DNA from: Zonotrichia leucophrys gambelii
Taxonomy: Eukaryota; Chordata; Aves; Passeriformes; Passerellidae
Reading direction: 5' to 3'
Assembly: GCF_028769735.1 (NCBI RefSeq)
Contig: NC_088178.1
Span: forward strand, 4,344,001 to 4,408,000
Length of the DNA: 64,000 nucleotides
Position 1 is the stretch's first letter, and every line of letters begins with the position of its first letter. Positions 1 through 11,462 of the stretch are shown here, piece by piece. The notes beneath the pieces are model-generated. The model worked only from the letters and a program-made list of their open reading frames with translations, was not told the DNA's origin and did not search any database. A program made the translations under genes and the position numbers.

Positions 1-417
1 AAAGGCATTTTGAACACAAATTAAGAAATCAGGCTTTAGCTATATCCAAGGAAGGTGGGAAAGGGCAGCAATTCCTCAACTACATGCCGTGCAGGGGATC
101 AGGGTAAGCAATATCCTTTGCACAGGCTGCTCTGCCCACACTCCCACCGGTGTGTAACCAGGGGCTGGCAGCTCTGCACTGGGAATGCCCCTGGGCAGGG
201 GGGAGGAAAAACACCCACTGGCAGGGTTTCACAGAAGGGTGCCATGTCACACCGCAGGATTTACTCCTTTTGATGGCAAACACACCCATCCCATGGAAAA
301 ACACCCCTCTGCCTTCCCAAAGCCACCGGTCAGAAGCCACAGCCAGGCGCAGAGCAGTGCTGGGGACAGGGCGCATCCCCTCCCCTCCATGTACCACCCC
401 CAGAACCCCGTGCCTAC
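1..417 (-). other. PAPPA2: PAPPA2 intron 2, partial
   Basis: This is intron sequence downstream of the exon 2 donor. It continues beyond the left edge. I see no exon, repeat family or RNA gene in it. Confidence 0.8.
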
Positions 418-1480
418 CGCTGGGGCGAGTCCGGGTCGAAGCAGGTCCTGGCCACGTCGGTGGCCCGCGGGTCGCAGCAGTCGCCGTCATCGAAGTCGTC
501 CAGCATGTTGTTGCACTCCATGTGGCAGACGCCGTCGCGGCGCTTCCAGGAGAAGCAGCGGCCGGGCCTCCGGCAGTCGCCGCCGTCGTAGCCCGTGAGG
601 GGGTGCTCGCACTCGGGGTCGCAGCGCTCGTTGCCCACCTTGCTGGGCTCGCAGCCCAGCAGCACGGCACGGCGGCGCAGGGAGGAGTTGTGCACCTCCA
701 GCAGGCTGAGCTGCCACGAGATGTTGTAGGGCCGGAAAGCTTCGCTCAGAGCGCGGTGCTGCCGCCAGATCTGCTCCCAGCTGACCGTGGGCCGCCCGCC
801 GTCGTCCTCGGCCAGGTTCACCACGCGGTACCGCGCCACCTTCCAGCTGCGCAGCGGCCAGTGCTGGTTGTAGTGGGACACCAGCTCCACGTTATCGCAG
901 GCGGTCTGCCCGCAGGCCGGGGGGCCCAGCGGCCGCAGCACGGGGGCTGGCGGGGCCAGCAGCACCCACTGCTGGGGAAAGGCACCCTCCCGAAAAGGCG
1001 TCCAGCATTCCTCCGGGGCGGCAAAGCCAGCGGCCAGAGCCAGCCCTGCCGCCTGCGCAGGCACCTCCTCTAGGAAGGAACGCTGGAGGTGGGACTGGGA
1101 CAGGGCACCACGCCACAGCGCCAGCCCGGCCAGGTGTCCGCGGAAGGTGTGGCTGGTGCCCCAGGCGTCGCCGCCCAGCAGCAGCGTGTGGCAGGAGGAC
1201 ATGAAGGCGCTGTGCAGCGGGCCCTGCTGCCCGCCCGAGCGGCCCACCCGCACCCCATCCACGTACAGGGCCATCCAGCGCCCATCGTAGCTGGCGGCCA
1301 GGTGTGTCCACGCCTCGGGGCGGTAGCGGTGGTGCGAGGTCACCTCGGTGGCTCTGGCGGCCCGGTCCGTGCGGAGGGAGAAGAAGAAGCGGGCGTCCTT
1401 CTTGCCGCCGAGCTGCAGGGCGCGGATACCCAGCGCCCAGCCCTTGTCGCTGGCGGAGTGCGAGCAGTTGTTGAAGACAC
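418..1480 (-). CDS. PAPPA2: PAPPA2 coding exon 2: LamG-like domain and two Notch repeats
   Basis: The exon has 1063 bases in phase with exon 1. The acceptor follows a long pyrimidine tract ending CTGCTGCAG, and the donor is CG|GTAGGC, splitting an Arg codon. It encodes the rest of the laminin-G-like fold ([35 protein letters not shown]), then [16 protein letters not shown] and YNISWQLS. Two Lin-12/Notch repeats follow, [18 protein letters not shown] and [17 protein letters not shown], ending at [10 protein letters not shown]. In pappalysins the Notch repeats bind calcium and help set substrate specificity. All expected repeat cysteines are present and the frame is intact. NIS and NSS sequons are potential N-glycosylation sites. 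Confidence 0.94.
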
Positions 1481-4400
1481 CTGCAGCAGGTCGGGGACAG
1501 GGATGGAGAGAGAGGGGAGAGCTGGTAAGGACCAGAGAGCATCGCCACTCCGCCCTGGAGTCCTCGGCAGCAGGTAAATGAAGGTGGGCAGAGGCTGGGC
1601 GGTGGGCGCTCCACCAGGGGTGGCACCCCAGCCCCCATTCCAGATCATTTGGATGAGTAGGTGGAGCAGGCAGGAAGAATGGATGGGAGGAGAGGCTGAA
1701 GAGCGAGGTGTTTCTGAGTTGCTCTCTGTAGGAGTGCTCCGGCAGGATGGGATTAAAGGCTAAGCTTTTTATCTGTGAGCCAAAGCTTTTAAGAATTAGA
1801 GCGCAGCAACCCAAAGCAATACAGGCTCCTCCAGGGACTGCTTCCCCAACAGCTTCCAGACAGATTTACAGCTCTGGTTTATGCTCCAGTTTCCCTCCCA
1901 GTCATGCATCCAGTGCTGGCAGGAGAGGGTTGGAGAGGGCTGTGCTGCCTCCAGCCTGGCCAGCGCACTCCTCAGCCCCTAAGGCCACCTGAACGCAAAT
2001 CTACTCCCAGGAATAGCCTCTCCCTCTGTGCCCAAGCATGCTGCAAACCTGTTTTAGGCTGGGCAAGACCTGGAGCTGTGCTGACTTTCCCCCAGACTGC
2101 TGAGTGCCCACGGCAAAGAACCAGAGGCTTGAACGCACAGAATGCCATTGGGAATCAGTGGCCATAAGTCACAAACACTGGCAAGGATAAAGGGACCCGC
2201 TGCTTGAAATAAATGCCTCTGGGCTCCTAAACCACCACAGCCACGATGTTCATGCAGGTCATTGGCTGAGGTAAATGCGCTTGAAGTCACTCTTCAAGCA
2301 GTGGTATCTTCTGGGGCACCCTGCTCTCCCATTCATCACCCCAACAAAGTGTCCCAATGCTGACAAAACCTGCTGCCATGCCCAGAGACTCTTTTTTTAT
2401 GTCCCTGCTGCGATATTTCATACCCTCCATCCTGCTTTTCCTGCAGGCCCCTCACTGTGCCATTCCCATCACGTACACTGCCTGCCCATCCTCATGGCAT
2501 CAGGATCTCGTGGTCCAAAATGAGCACTCCTGCCTGTGCCTGGGGATGCCCCACCTGCTGCCAGAATTGTGAAGAGGCCAGTAGAGAGAAGCAGAGGTGT
2601 AGAGCAGAAGGAGCTCCAGGAGGAGCAGGATCTCCTGGCTCTCACTCAGGGGATGTGTCTAGAGCCAGGTTACCATGACCCCACATTTCCCCTATATGAA
2701 CACGGCTGGCAAAGGCCACGCCAAGCCCTGCTGCAGCCCAGGAAGCAGCATCCCTCCCTCCATCCATCACTTTCAGCAAGGGCGAGCTGGGTGGTGGCCT
2801 CTAAACCATCCCAGGGCCGTCACCACCCTGGGCAGGGATCCCTGTCCCTGCTCACTACAAAGGCAGCCACGCACAAAGCCTCCGTGGGCGGATGGGCTTG
2901 GGCCAACTCCTGCTTTTGGGTGGATTGTGAAAGGGAAGCACAAAGACCAGGGGAAGCTGAGACCAGGGGAAGCCAAAAAGCAGGAGGCCAGCAGAGGAGC
3001 CCTGCAGAAGTGAGAAGGCAAAGCTGGAGAGTACTTTTGGGCTCTCAAAAGCCATCTTTTGGTCCTCATGGGGTTGAGAAAACAGGGCTTGGTACCTTCT
3101 CTCTTGGGAAAACTCATGCAGTTCACCTTGAAATGATTCAGAGTGCCCCAAATTTGATTAAACCCCAAGATGAAAATGGGAAGAACAACATCAGGGGTGG
3201 AACAGCCCTTGGGGTGAGTGTCAAGCTATCATCCTCACAAACCCATGCCAGAGCCAAGCCATGGCTGGCAGTGCCTGATGAGTTCAACACTGGCCAAAAG
3301 AAATTTAAGTGAACCCAGGTATAAGGACTTCATCAAAGTCCTCAAAGGGATGTAAGTAAGGCCAAAACCACCTCTACAACAGCAAGTCAGTGCATCCTAG
3401 GCATGGTCAGGGATGACATCTCCACATCAACAGCAGTGAAGGTTCTGCAGGCAGAGCAGCATGTCCCACAGCTGGCCACCACTGCAGAATAGTGTAACAA
3501 AAAAGGTGTAGCACCAGTTCTGGACATCTCTCAAAGGCCTTCATGAGAAATCATCAGGGGAGCAGTTTGAGGACCCCAGGGTTTGCCAAGGAGCTTGGCA
3601 TTGTGTCCTGAGGCAGCCCACCAGGAGGGAAAGCTGTTTGTAGAAGTGTGAGCTGTCTCCTCAGCAGCTCTAAGTACAACTCTGCCTCTGATCCCTCAGG
3701 GAGGAAAGGGGAGCTCTAGCCTGATTTATGCTGTTCACCTGTGCCTTAGGAGAATTGCCTCTGGGGGCTGAAACAAGAGTTGTTGGCAACAGTGCAAAAA
3801 AATTTGAAGATGAGGGTACCTGCCAGGGCAGGTCGTGGAGAAAAAGCCCACAAAGAGATGAAGTGTGCCCCTTTGTAAGTCCACACTACAAGCAGCCTCT
3901 CTCACTGGGGCCAGGGGTTTTGCAGCACAAGGAAGAGCTTCCAGTCATGCTTTGAGGCCCAGATACTGGGGGAAATTAAGTGCTAAAGCTCCAGAGGGTC
4001 TGACAAAGGCCAGGAGCCTCTAGCCACAGTCACCCCTCAGGGTATGCAGCAGGAACCAGCTCAGGGACTCAAAGAGGACATCTGGATTTAGACACAGCAG
4101 ATGTTTTGGATCATCTCTGGTGAAGGATCTGACCCAACAGCATCACCTACAAGCTGAGTAAAAACAAACCTCAGCCTGGCACAAAGGGAAATTCCTTGGG
4201 GTTCACCAGAAGCAGAGCAGGCATAGATGGGAGACAAAAGAAGTGGAAAAGGAAACAGCATCACATGAAAGGACTCTTATCTGCTGCCCAAAATGAGTAG
4301 GACAAGGAAGAAGGACCAGTTTCCTTCCCTAACAGTGGCTGTGGCAGGTTACACCCCAGCAGAAATCCCCCCATGAAGGAGTGACTAAGAAGGATGAACA

Positions 4401-7307
4401 ACCCCATCCAGTGTTATCTTATTGCAGGGATTCCATACTGCTGTCTCCTTACCGCAAGAGTTTCACACCTCCTTGGTGTGTCTCATGGGCAGCTGCTCAG
4501 AGCACTGACTCTTTCATCTTCACAAAGCAGCCAACTGACTCCAGCTCCCTTCCCACCCAGCCACCCCACTCTCTTATAGCATCTTCTTCTCACTGGTCAC
4601 AGCTGTGGCCTGTTAAAGTCAGGCCTATTCCTGATCTTTGGTAATTGACCCAGCTGAAACTCCTTAGGGGTAAGATTACTTTCTACACTATCTTTACTTT
4701 CTTATATTCTATCCCCACTACAATTCAGGGTGGCTCTGGGACAAAATGTGGCATCGAGGGGAAAAAACAGCAACTCCTGAGCCTTCAATCCAAGCAGCAG
4801 CCACAGCAGCTGACAGGACAGCCTGCTTTCCATGCTCAGAGCTGCTTAGCCTGCCCTTACTTCCCAGGCACTGATGCTGGGAGAGTTCAGCTGTGCCCTG
4901 CTTTCCTCCTGCCTTCCCTCACACATGGACACTTTGAGCCTCTCCAGCTCCTCCACACCTCTGGATGACCCCATGCTCAGCGGCCTCTCCTTTGACAGAG
5001 CAGGAGCAGCAGATGAGAAGCAGAATCAGCACCTGCTGAGGGCTGGCAGTTGCTTCTGTCACCTGCTCACCCAAAATGCCAGCAGCGCTGGGCTGGCCCC
5101 TTGGTGCCCAGTGCAGGGAGCCAGCGGGGAGGGAGCAGTGACTCAGACAGCCCGAGGTGCCTGGGGCTGACTCAAGCTCTGGAGCAGGGAAGCTGGGGGA
5201 TATTACAGGAGTGAGTGCCAGCGCTCACGGGTGGTGCTTTCAGCACTGACGACTGTCCCACCCTCCAGAAGGAAATTAAAAAATAAAGAGTAAAAAATAG
5301 TAATAAAAAAACCTCTGCTGGCTAGCTGGGAAATTCAAACCCCAGCACCTGCAGGCCAGACCTTCAGAGGCAAACAGCTGTGCTGCTGCTGTGATGACTG
5401 GGAATTGTGCTCCATGCATCCCAAGGTGCTGCCTGCCAGCAGGGGGGCATCCAGGATGCCAAAGGGAAGGCAGACAGAGGTGGATGCTAAGGAGTTTGGT
5501 GGTTTCCTTGTACAGGGCTGTTTCTCCCCTCTGCCACAGACTCCAGCTCGTCCCTCCTACCTCTTGCACAGCACAGGTGTGGTTATTGCCCTACAACTGA
5601 GAAGATTAATCAATGAAAGGGACCAGGCAAAGCAGAGGGAGGTTCAGTGGGATGATCATAAGCCAAGGGAGAGTTAGGATGGAGAGAGGGATTCCCCAAT
5701 CAGCTTGGCTGGGGCAGCACAGGAGCCTGCACTGTGGGGACCCCAGACATTGTGGCTTTGCCATCTGTTCCCAGCCCTTCCCAGCATCGCTGCACTGCCC
5801 TACTGAGCTTGTACCCAGACACAAACACCCATCCTGGCACAGCTGAATGAAGCACCACTGCAGGAGGTGGCATATGCCCTGCTCTGTGCCTGTGTGCCAG
5901 TCTTCTCTGTCTCCTCAGCTTCTCCGTCACAGGATCATTAAGGTTGGAAAAAACCTTTAAAGTCAAGTCCAACAGTTAAACCAGCACTGCCAAGCCCAAA
6001 CAAACCATGCCCCTAGGCACCACATCTATACATTTGTTAACAATTCCAGGCATGGTGATCCCACCACTTTCCCAGGCAGTGCATGACAACCCTTTCAGAG
6101 AAGAAATTTTTCTTAGTATTCAGTATAAAAGTCTCTTGGTAGCATTCAAGGTAATTTCCTCTTGTCCCATCACTCGTTACTCAGGAGAAGAGACAGACAA
6201 CCACTGCACCCTCCTTCCAGGTACTTGTGGAGAGCAACACGGTGCCCCCGAGCCTCCTTTTCTCCAGGCTGAGCCCCCCCAGCTCCCTCAGATGCTCCTC
6301 ATGGACTCGCTCATCCCTTGGAGGGTCAGTTATGGGTCGAACGAGCCCCTGGCGCTGCCCCCTGCCCCGCAGCGGTTCGCAGGGCGCTGGGGCCGCGGCC
6401 GGGCGGGGATGGGGCGGTGAGCGCGGCTTGGCTGCCACCGTGCGGCCGCCGCCCCGGGGAGCCCCGGAACGCTCCGTGCGCCCGAGCCCCGAGCGGCGGG
6501 CGCTGCCCGGTGCGCTGCGGGCAAGGGAGGAGAGTCGGGGGGAGCGTGGCACCCACAGGGACATTCCAGCTCCCGGCCAGGGGAGACGGAAAATCCAGAT
6601 GGAGTCGGGGCGGGATGGGGGGGATGGGGGAAGGGGGGCGGGCTGGGAGGACGGGGCGGGTGGGAACAGAGGGGAGGGGATGGTTTAGGGTTTGGTCTCA
6701 AGGGAAGGAGGAATATTCCACGCCCGCGGTGCTGACAGCGCGGGTGTGGGCGCGGGGTGTCACCTGCCGGAGCGGGGCAGCCGGGGAGTGCCCCGTGCGG
6801 ATGTTTGCGGAGGGTCGGGGGGTGCCGGGTGCCCATCCCTCCCTGCCGGGCTTTACCTGCGATGATGGCCGGGTTGTTCTGTCCGCCCTCCGCCTTCACC
6901 CACAGCTCCAGGGTGAACTCCTCCCGCGGGACCGCGGGCAGCGCCTCCGCCCGCGCCGCCAGCTGCTCCCGGCCGCCCGAGAAGTACAGGGCGGGCAGCG
7001 GCCGCTCCCGGGGAGGGTCCGGCACCTGCGGCTCCCGGCCCCGCCGCCTCTCCCCCCGGCTCCGGCCCCGGCCCTCCGGCTCTTCTGCTGCTGCTCGTGC
7101 CCTGGCTCCCCGCGGTGTGCGGCCCCGCGGGGCTGCGGCTGCAGGCGCGGCGGGCCCGTGCGGGTACAGCCCGTGCGGGTGGTGCGGGGGCGCGGCACGG
7201 CGGCTCGGAGCCTCCATCCCGCAGCCCGGCACGGCCGGGGGCTCCCCGCGGGCCAGGCTGAGCGCCGCCAGCAGCAGCGCGGCCAGGGGGGCTCCGCCGC
7301 GCAGCAT
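418..7307 (-). CDS. PAPPA2: PAPPA2 (pappalysin-2), first two coding exons, partial
   Basis: This is a secreted metzincin metalloproteinase; in mammals it cleaves IGFBP-5 and IGFBP-3 and so releases IGF. Coding exons are 7307-6857 and 1480-418 on the minus strand. They join in frame at a split Gly codon (G|GT) and give 504 residues plus two bases of the next codon. Residues 1-21 are a signal peptide. About 22-106 form an Arg/Pro-rich proregion. From LYFSG (107) a laminin-G-like domain begins, and two Lin-12/Notch repeats lie near 427-453 and 459-486. The HEXXH zinc site is in later exons outside the window. I chose PAPPA2 over PAPPA because of [17 protein letters not shown] and [13 protein letters not shown], where PAPPA has clearly different residues, and because COP1 is the neighbour as in human. 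The start ATG has A at -3 and opens directly into the signal peptide. Confidence 0.93.
4412..4722 (-). mobile_element. Solo LTR of an endogenous retrovirus, 311 bp
   Basis: The element begins TG and ends CA. It is flanked by ATCCAG (4406-4411) and ATTCAG (4723-4728), a 6-base target duplication with one mismatch. It aligns over most of its length with the LTR at 28774-29077. Read on the minus strand, both copies carry a TATA-like box (here near 4574-4578), which suggests minus orientation. There is no internal retroviral sequence, so this is a solo LTR in PAPPA2 intron 1, in the same sense as the gene. Family name not assigned. Confidence 0.75.
5930..6315 (-). mobile_element. CR1 LINE 3' fragment
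   Basis: The left end reads GGATCATTAAGGTTGGAAAA followed by CAAGTCCAAC, the reverse complement of the avian CR1 3' end. Further right come the usual CR1 stretches, including CTTGTCCCATCACT and CTCCTTTTCTCCAGGCTGAG. It is 5'-truncated and ends at the edge of the PAPPA2 CpG island. Confidence 0.85.
6857..7307 (-). CDS. PAPPA2: PAPPA2 coding exon 1: signal peptide, proregion, start of LamG-like domain
   Basis: The exon has 451 coding bases, 150 codons plus one base. The ATG at 7307 is followed by a hydrophobic Leu/Ala core (residues 7-18) with a likely cleavage near residue 21. The proregion is rich in Arg, Pro, Ala and Gly and includes RGERRRGR at about 84-91, which offers RXXR proprotein-convertase sites. 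The conserved part starts at LYFSG (107) and runs through [21 protein letters not shown]. The donor reads G|GTAAAG. Compared with the human protein as I recall it, the stretch before LYFSG is much shorter. The exon is extremely GC-rich, the kind of avian exon often missing from assemblies. A short upstream noncoding exon cannot be excluded. Confidence 0.9.
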
Positions 7308-7481
7308 CCTCCTGGGCAACCAAGTTTGGGGGCCGGGAGGTGCGGGGCGAGGGGCCGCGGGGGGTTTGGGGCGTTCAGGGGGGCGGCGGGCGGCAGCGCC
7401 GGGGCACAGTCCCCCGCCCCCCGCCGCAGCCGCTGCCCCCAACTTTTCCCCGGCACCGCTCTCCTCCCTTCTGCTCCTGCG

Positions 7482-7517
7482 AGAGGAGGAGGAGGAGGAG
7501 GAAGAGGAGGAGGAGAA
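7482..7517. repeat. (GGA)n purine-rich microsatellite in the PAPPA2 5' UTR
   Basis: Interrupted GAG/GAA triplets, read as TCC/TTC on the transcribed sense strand, lie about 180-210 bases before the PAPPA2 start codon. Length polymorphism is plausible. Confidence 0.8.
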
Positions 7518-7689
7518 GGAAGGCGAGAGCACGGCGGCGGGGACCCCCTGTCTGCCCGCGGCCGGGGCTCCCGGGGCACGGCGGACCCGGCGCGGCTCTC
7601 GGCGCTGCCCGGCGCTGCCTGCGGGAGCGGGGGATGCGTTAGTCGCCCTTATCTAGAAAGCCCCGAGGCGCTCCGCTCCCCACCCCCAC

Positions 7690-7746
7690 CTCGAGGAGGG
7701 GTGTGGAGGGGGGGCTGCCCTTATTTAAAGATGATTATGTCCAATC
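7690..7746 (-). promoter_or_regulatory. Candidate PAPPA2 core promoter (inverted CCAAT plus TATA-like box)
   Basis: On the minus strand an ATTGG box (7745-7741) lies just upstream of TTTAAATAA (7729-7721), inside the CpG island. A TATA-like box there would place transcription start near 7690-7700 and give a GC-rich 5' UTR of about 390 bases if no upstream exon exists. The motifs are seen; the promoter role is inferred. Confidence 0.4.
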
Positions 7747-9868
7747 TAATAAACCCCGAGCGGAGCATCGCCCTCCCTTCCCTCCGCCCTCCCGGGCGCT
7801 GCCCAGGATGCTGGCGGGGAGGGGATGCGAAGGAGACACAACCCTCCGGGCGCTGGGTCCCCTCCGCACCCCCTTCCCGCCCTCGGGGCTTTGGGACGGC
7901 ACCTGCCCTGTCCCTGCCCGTGTTTGCTCCTGCTGTAGCTCCCACCTCGCCTCCATCCTCCGTCTCCGTCACCTAGAGGGGAGGAAAAGAAGCTGAAAGG
8001 AGGGGACAGCCTCCCTCAGCCCTGCCCCAGGCGAGGGGAGAGGTTGTCTTGGACTCGGGTCTCTCCTCGGCAAGACATTTTTCTGCTTTTTCTTGTTTTT
8101 ATTATTTTTTTCCTTTCCCAAACACTGACACGTGCAGAAAGGCGAGGTGGAGTTGCCTTGTCTGAGCAAACCACATCGAAAAGCCAAAAAACCCCCTATG
8201 AATGCACCAAGCGAGTGGGCAGCAGTGTGAGAAGCATCTCACCCACCCTCTGCCGGAGGGTACGGCACCAGCGCTGCTAGGAAGAGTTTCTCAGAGCATG
8301 CAGGTGAGGAAACAAACCCCCAAAGTTTCCTCTTGCTTCCCAAGACTCCCTCACACCAGCACATGGCATAGGAGACTAGCAAAACTTCAGCAAGGAGATT
8401 CAGTGCGATGAGAAGCTTTTTCGTGCTTCCTTTTCGTTATTATTATTTTATATATAATTTTTTTTCACTCCCAAGCACTATCTGTGGCGGTCAGTGTGAA
8501 GCAGGGTTGCCGGCGAAAGCTGGGAGGCCCATTCCAGGGTACAGCCTTTCAAACCAGCAAGGCAGCAGGGAAGGGATTTAAGAATGAACGGCAGGAGCTG
8601 GCTCTGTGGGGCTGGACGGGTTTTTTGTCTTCTCAAGGTGGGAGGGTGATGGGAATGAGGGTGGGGGACTGGTGCCTTTAGTCAGGGGGAGATAGAAGAA
8701 TGCAGAGCTGGAAAATCTGAGGGTTAGGAGGGGTGAGCGCAGCGCTGCCCGGGAAGGAGGAAAGTGGGTGTGAGCACACAGAGAGGTGAGGGCTGGGCTG
8801 GCAGGGTGTGAGGAGGAAGGGAGCACACGAGGGAGCCAACAAGGCCGGGCAGAGCAAGGATGGCTCATGCAAAGCTGCTCCAGCAGCTCCCGAGGACATT
8901 TGTGGTGTGAACCGCATCCAAGCACAACACCAACGCCCATGGCTCGTGGGGAGGTGCTGAGGAGGGGTCTGCAGCTCTCCTGCCGGCACCCCCTGCCCCA
9001 GAGCCCATCCACTGGCAGTGGGGGCATAGGGACAGCCCTGCTCAGGGCCTGGCACTGGAGAGGTGGCCCAGCAAGTGTTGTCCTGGGGCCAATGCCAGCA
9101 AGCACTGCTCACAGTGAGTATTCATTCAGGAATGAACCAGGCTCCTGATAGCTCTGTCTACCAGGGCCTGATAAGAGAGGATCCCACGGGATGGCTAATT
9201 TTGAATGGTGGTGACTTTATTAAGAGGCTGTTTGTCATCTTGCCACACAACATTCTCCCCCAGGTACTCCAGGGAAGCAAGACCCTCAGCTGCCATCCAA
9301 GAGGTTCAACAGCACTGCCTCCTCAGGGACAGCCTAGCTGGGATGAATCCAGCCCCAAAGCAACAAAACCCTCCAGAAGTGCACCCAGGCAGGGGCTCTA
9401 TATATAGGCTCTGGCCTGGGCTATGCTGCTCCCTTGACAGAATGACACCCACAAACAAAGAGCTCTGCTGTCTGCAGGGTTGGGATGCACCAGGAGCTGC
9501 AAAGCCCACGAAGGAGCCCAATTCCTGGGGAAAAGATGGGCAACAGCAGGGGAAGGCTCCCTGCCATGCCAAGCCCCTGCCTTCCCCTGCTCTGCCTGTC
9601 CAAGCCTGAGTCTGTCAGGATTTAGGAACCGCTGGAGCAGGAAGCTGAGACTGTGAATCATCATCCCATGTTGGCTCCTGAGCACTCTCCACCTAGGCAG
9701 GTTCCCCTGGCAATCCCTGCCAATGTGGGGCTGGTGAGGATGAGGATGGCAGGACAATGGGCTCAGCATCAGGGGAAGAGATATGCTGGGATGCCGTTCC
9801 CATCCCAGCACCACTGTGGGCTACAGAGTAAATCCTGTCATTTGGGTAATTTTTTAATAATTTGCTTT

Positions 9869-9944
9869 AAAAACAAAAACAAAACAAAAAACCAAACAAA
9901 CAAAAAACTCAACAAAATCAAAAACCCAACAAAAACAAAACAAA
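9869..9944. repeat. A-rich (CAAAA)n simple repeat
   Basis: This is a run of CAAA, CAAAA and CAAAAA units with a few interruptions. It could be an old retroelement tail, but no element body is visible upstream. Confidence 0.8.
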
Positions 9945-10559
9945 GGACCCCACAATTAACTGCCCACTGAGATGATTTCCCTGCCTGTGAACCTGTGAAG
10001 AGAAGCCTGGTCCTGTGGATAACGTGGGGATTCCAGGGTTACCAACTAGTGGCAATGAGCCCTCAGCATGTTTTCTGTCTCTCAGGGAAGCAGAGTGGGC
10101 ATCAGTTGGAGATCCCAGCTCAGAGCCAAGCCCTCTTGGCTAAGGAATGCAACAGCCCTGGCATCTTCCATGGAGATGATCCTCGCAGGCAGGGTGCCAC
10201 TGCAGTTCAGATCTGCTAATGATGCTCAGGAGCAGTAAAAGGATGCTGGGTGGGAGGAAGGAGGAGGGCAGAGGGGTGCCAGGGGGTCCCTTTGCCTGGT
10301 TATTCCTCAGCCCTTCCCCACTCGTTGTCCTTGCTGGCATGTCCCTGTTCTTTGGACCCTCTGGGCTGTCAGTCAGGGTTTTTTGGGGTGGGGATTGGAT
10401 AAGACAGGCTGATGCTGGGAAGGAACAGGGGGGCAGGAGCCCCTGGAAGGAGGCAGGGGAAGGGGGGAGGCCCATCCAAGTGAGTGAGGGCTCTGGGGTG
10501 GCCCCAGCACAGGAGTGAGGTACCCAGGGATGGTTCAGCCCACACTGGGGGAAGGTGTG

Positions 10560-10634
10560 GGGAGCACTACAGGGGGAATGGACAAGATGACCTCTAAAGG
10601 ACCCTTCCAGCCCAAACTATTCTATGATTCTAGG
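10560..10634 (+). mobile_element. CR1 LINE 3' end fragment
   Basis: The sequence contains AAGATGACCTCTAAAGGACC and CCTTCCAGCCCAAACTATTC and ends in the tandem TCTATGATTCTA of the CR1 3' terminus, in plus orientation. Confidence 0.8.
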
Positions 10635-11141
10635 ATTTAGCTGGAGCAGAGGCTGAGCCTTGCTTTTCCCCACGCCTGTCAAAAACCATCAACAAAAGCC
10701 TTCCTCTCCCTCCACTCCTCCTCGGGAAACCACCAGTGATCTTGACATGGGAATAAAGGCTCAGGGAGAATCCAGCCTTTTTGTTCACGGCCAGGCAGCC
10801 AAATCCTGCGAGCCTGAGACAGCAAGCCTGAGCAATCAAAGGCACGAGCAAGAGCCGACCCCGCTCAGGGCACAGCCCCAGCCCTCCCTCCTCTCCCTGC
10901 CCAGCTCTCCTGCCTTTCCCAAGCAGATTAGGAGGCTGTTCAAACACTCAGGACCCCCGGAGGTCAGAGACGCTGGCCTCCCGCACCAGAGGTTTGTTTG
11001 GGAACTCGCTGAGTTTCCTGCTTCTGGTGGGTCTGGAGATAAGCCCTGGTGTGCAGCCACTGTCTGTCTGCTGCCAGCGCCGGTAGGAGCCCACAGGCAC
11101 ACACTGAAAATCCAGCAAAAAGCTCCAGAGTCGTGCAATCA

Positions 11142-11462
11142 AAGGATCACAGAACGGTTTGGATTGGAAGAGACTGTAAAAATCATTTAGTTCCACCCCC
11201 TGCCATGGGCAGGGACACCTTCCACTATCCCAGGTTGCCCCAAGAATGGTCCAGGTTTGCCTGGACCAGGTCCCGTCTAACCTGGCTTTGGACACTTCCA
11301 GGGATCCAGGGGCAGCCACAGGGTGCCTTCTCTGGGCACCCTGTGCCAGGGCCTCCCCACACTCACAGGGAAGGATTTCTTCCTAATATCTGAATCAAAA
11401 CCTACTCTCTTTCACTTAAAAGTGATCTCCCTTGTCCTATCACTTACATGCTCTTGTCAAAA
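11142..11462 (-). mobile_element. CR1 LINE 3' fragment
   Basis: It begins GGATCACAGAACGGTTTGG, the reverse complement of the CR1 3' end. It continues through the standard CR1 blocks (CCATGGGCAGGGACACCTTC, AGGGAAGGATTTCTTCCTAA) to about 11462. Confidence 0.88.

Larger units (their letters stand above)
1481..6856 (-). other. PAPPA2: PAPPA2 intron 1
   Basis: This 5.4 kb intron has a GTAAAG donor and a CTGCTGCAG acceptor. It contains a solo LTR (4412-4722) and a CR1 fragment (5930-6315) next to the CpG island. A short direct repeat of 14 bases occurs at 2944-2957 and 2960-2973. I find no credible internal exon; the open frames have no recognisable domain and no splice context. Confidence 0.85.
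6340..7960. promoter_or_regulatory. CpG island over the PAPPA2 5' end
   Basis: CpG is dense and GC is very high across PAPPA2 exon 1, the start of intron 1 and the upstream flank. Flanking DNA is CpG-poor on both sides. Such islands usually mark promoters; this one fits the start of PAPPA2 on the minus strand. Confidence 0.75.

Noticed and set aside
150..1073. A 307-codon plus-strand open frame
   Set aside because: It is antisense to PAPPA2 exon 2; the GC-rich exon leaves long stop-free frames on both strands, and no domain is visible.
418..7307. Calling this gene PAPPA instead of PAPPA2
   Set aside because: The diagnostic residues around the LamG core and first Notch repeat fit PAPPA2, and COP1 is the neighbour.
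6330..7532. PAPPA2 frame read as one 400-residue protein starting at 7532
   Set aside because: The codon at 7532 is GTG, not ATG, and the frame runs past the exon 1 donor into intron 1. The ATG at 7307 leads straight into the signal peptide.
6318..7976. A 552-codon plus-strand open frame
   Set aside because: It is antisense to PAPPA2 exon 1 and its CpG island, low complexity, with no recognisable domain.
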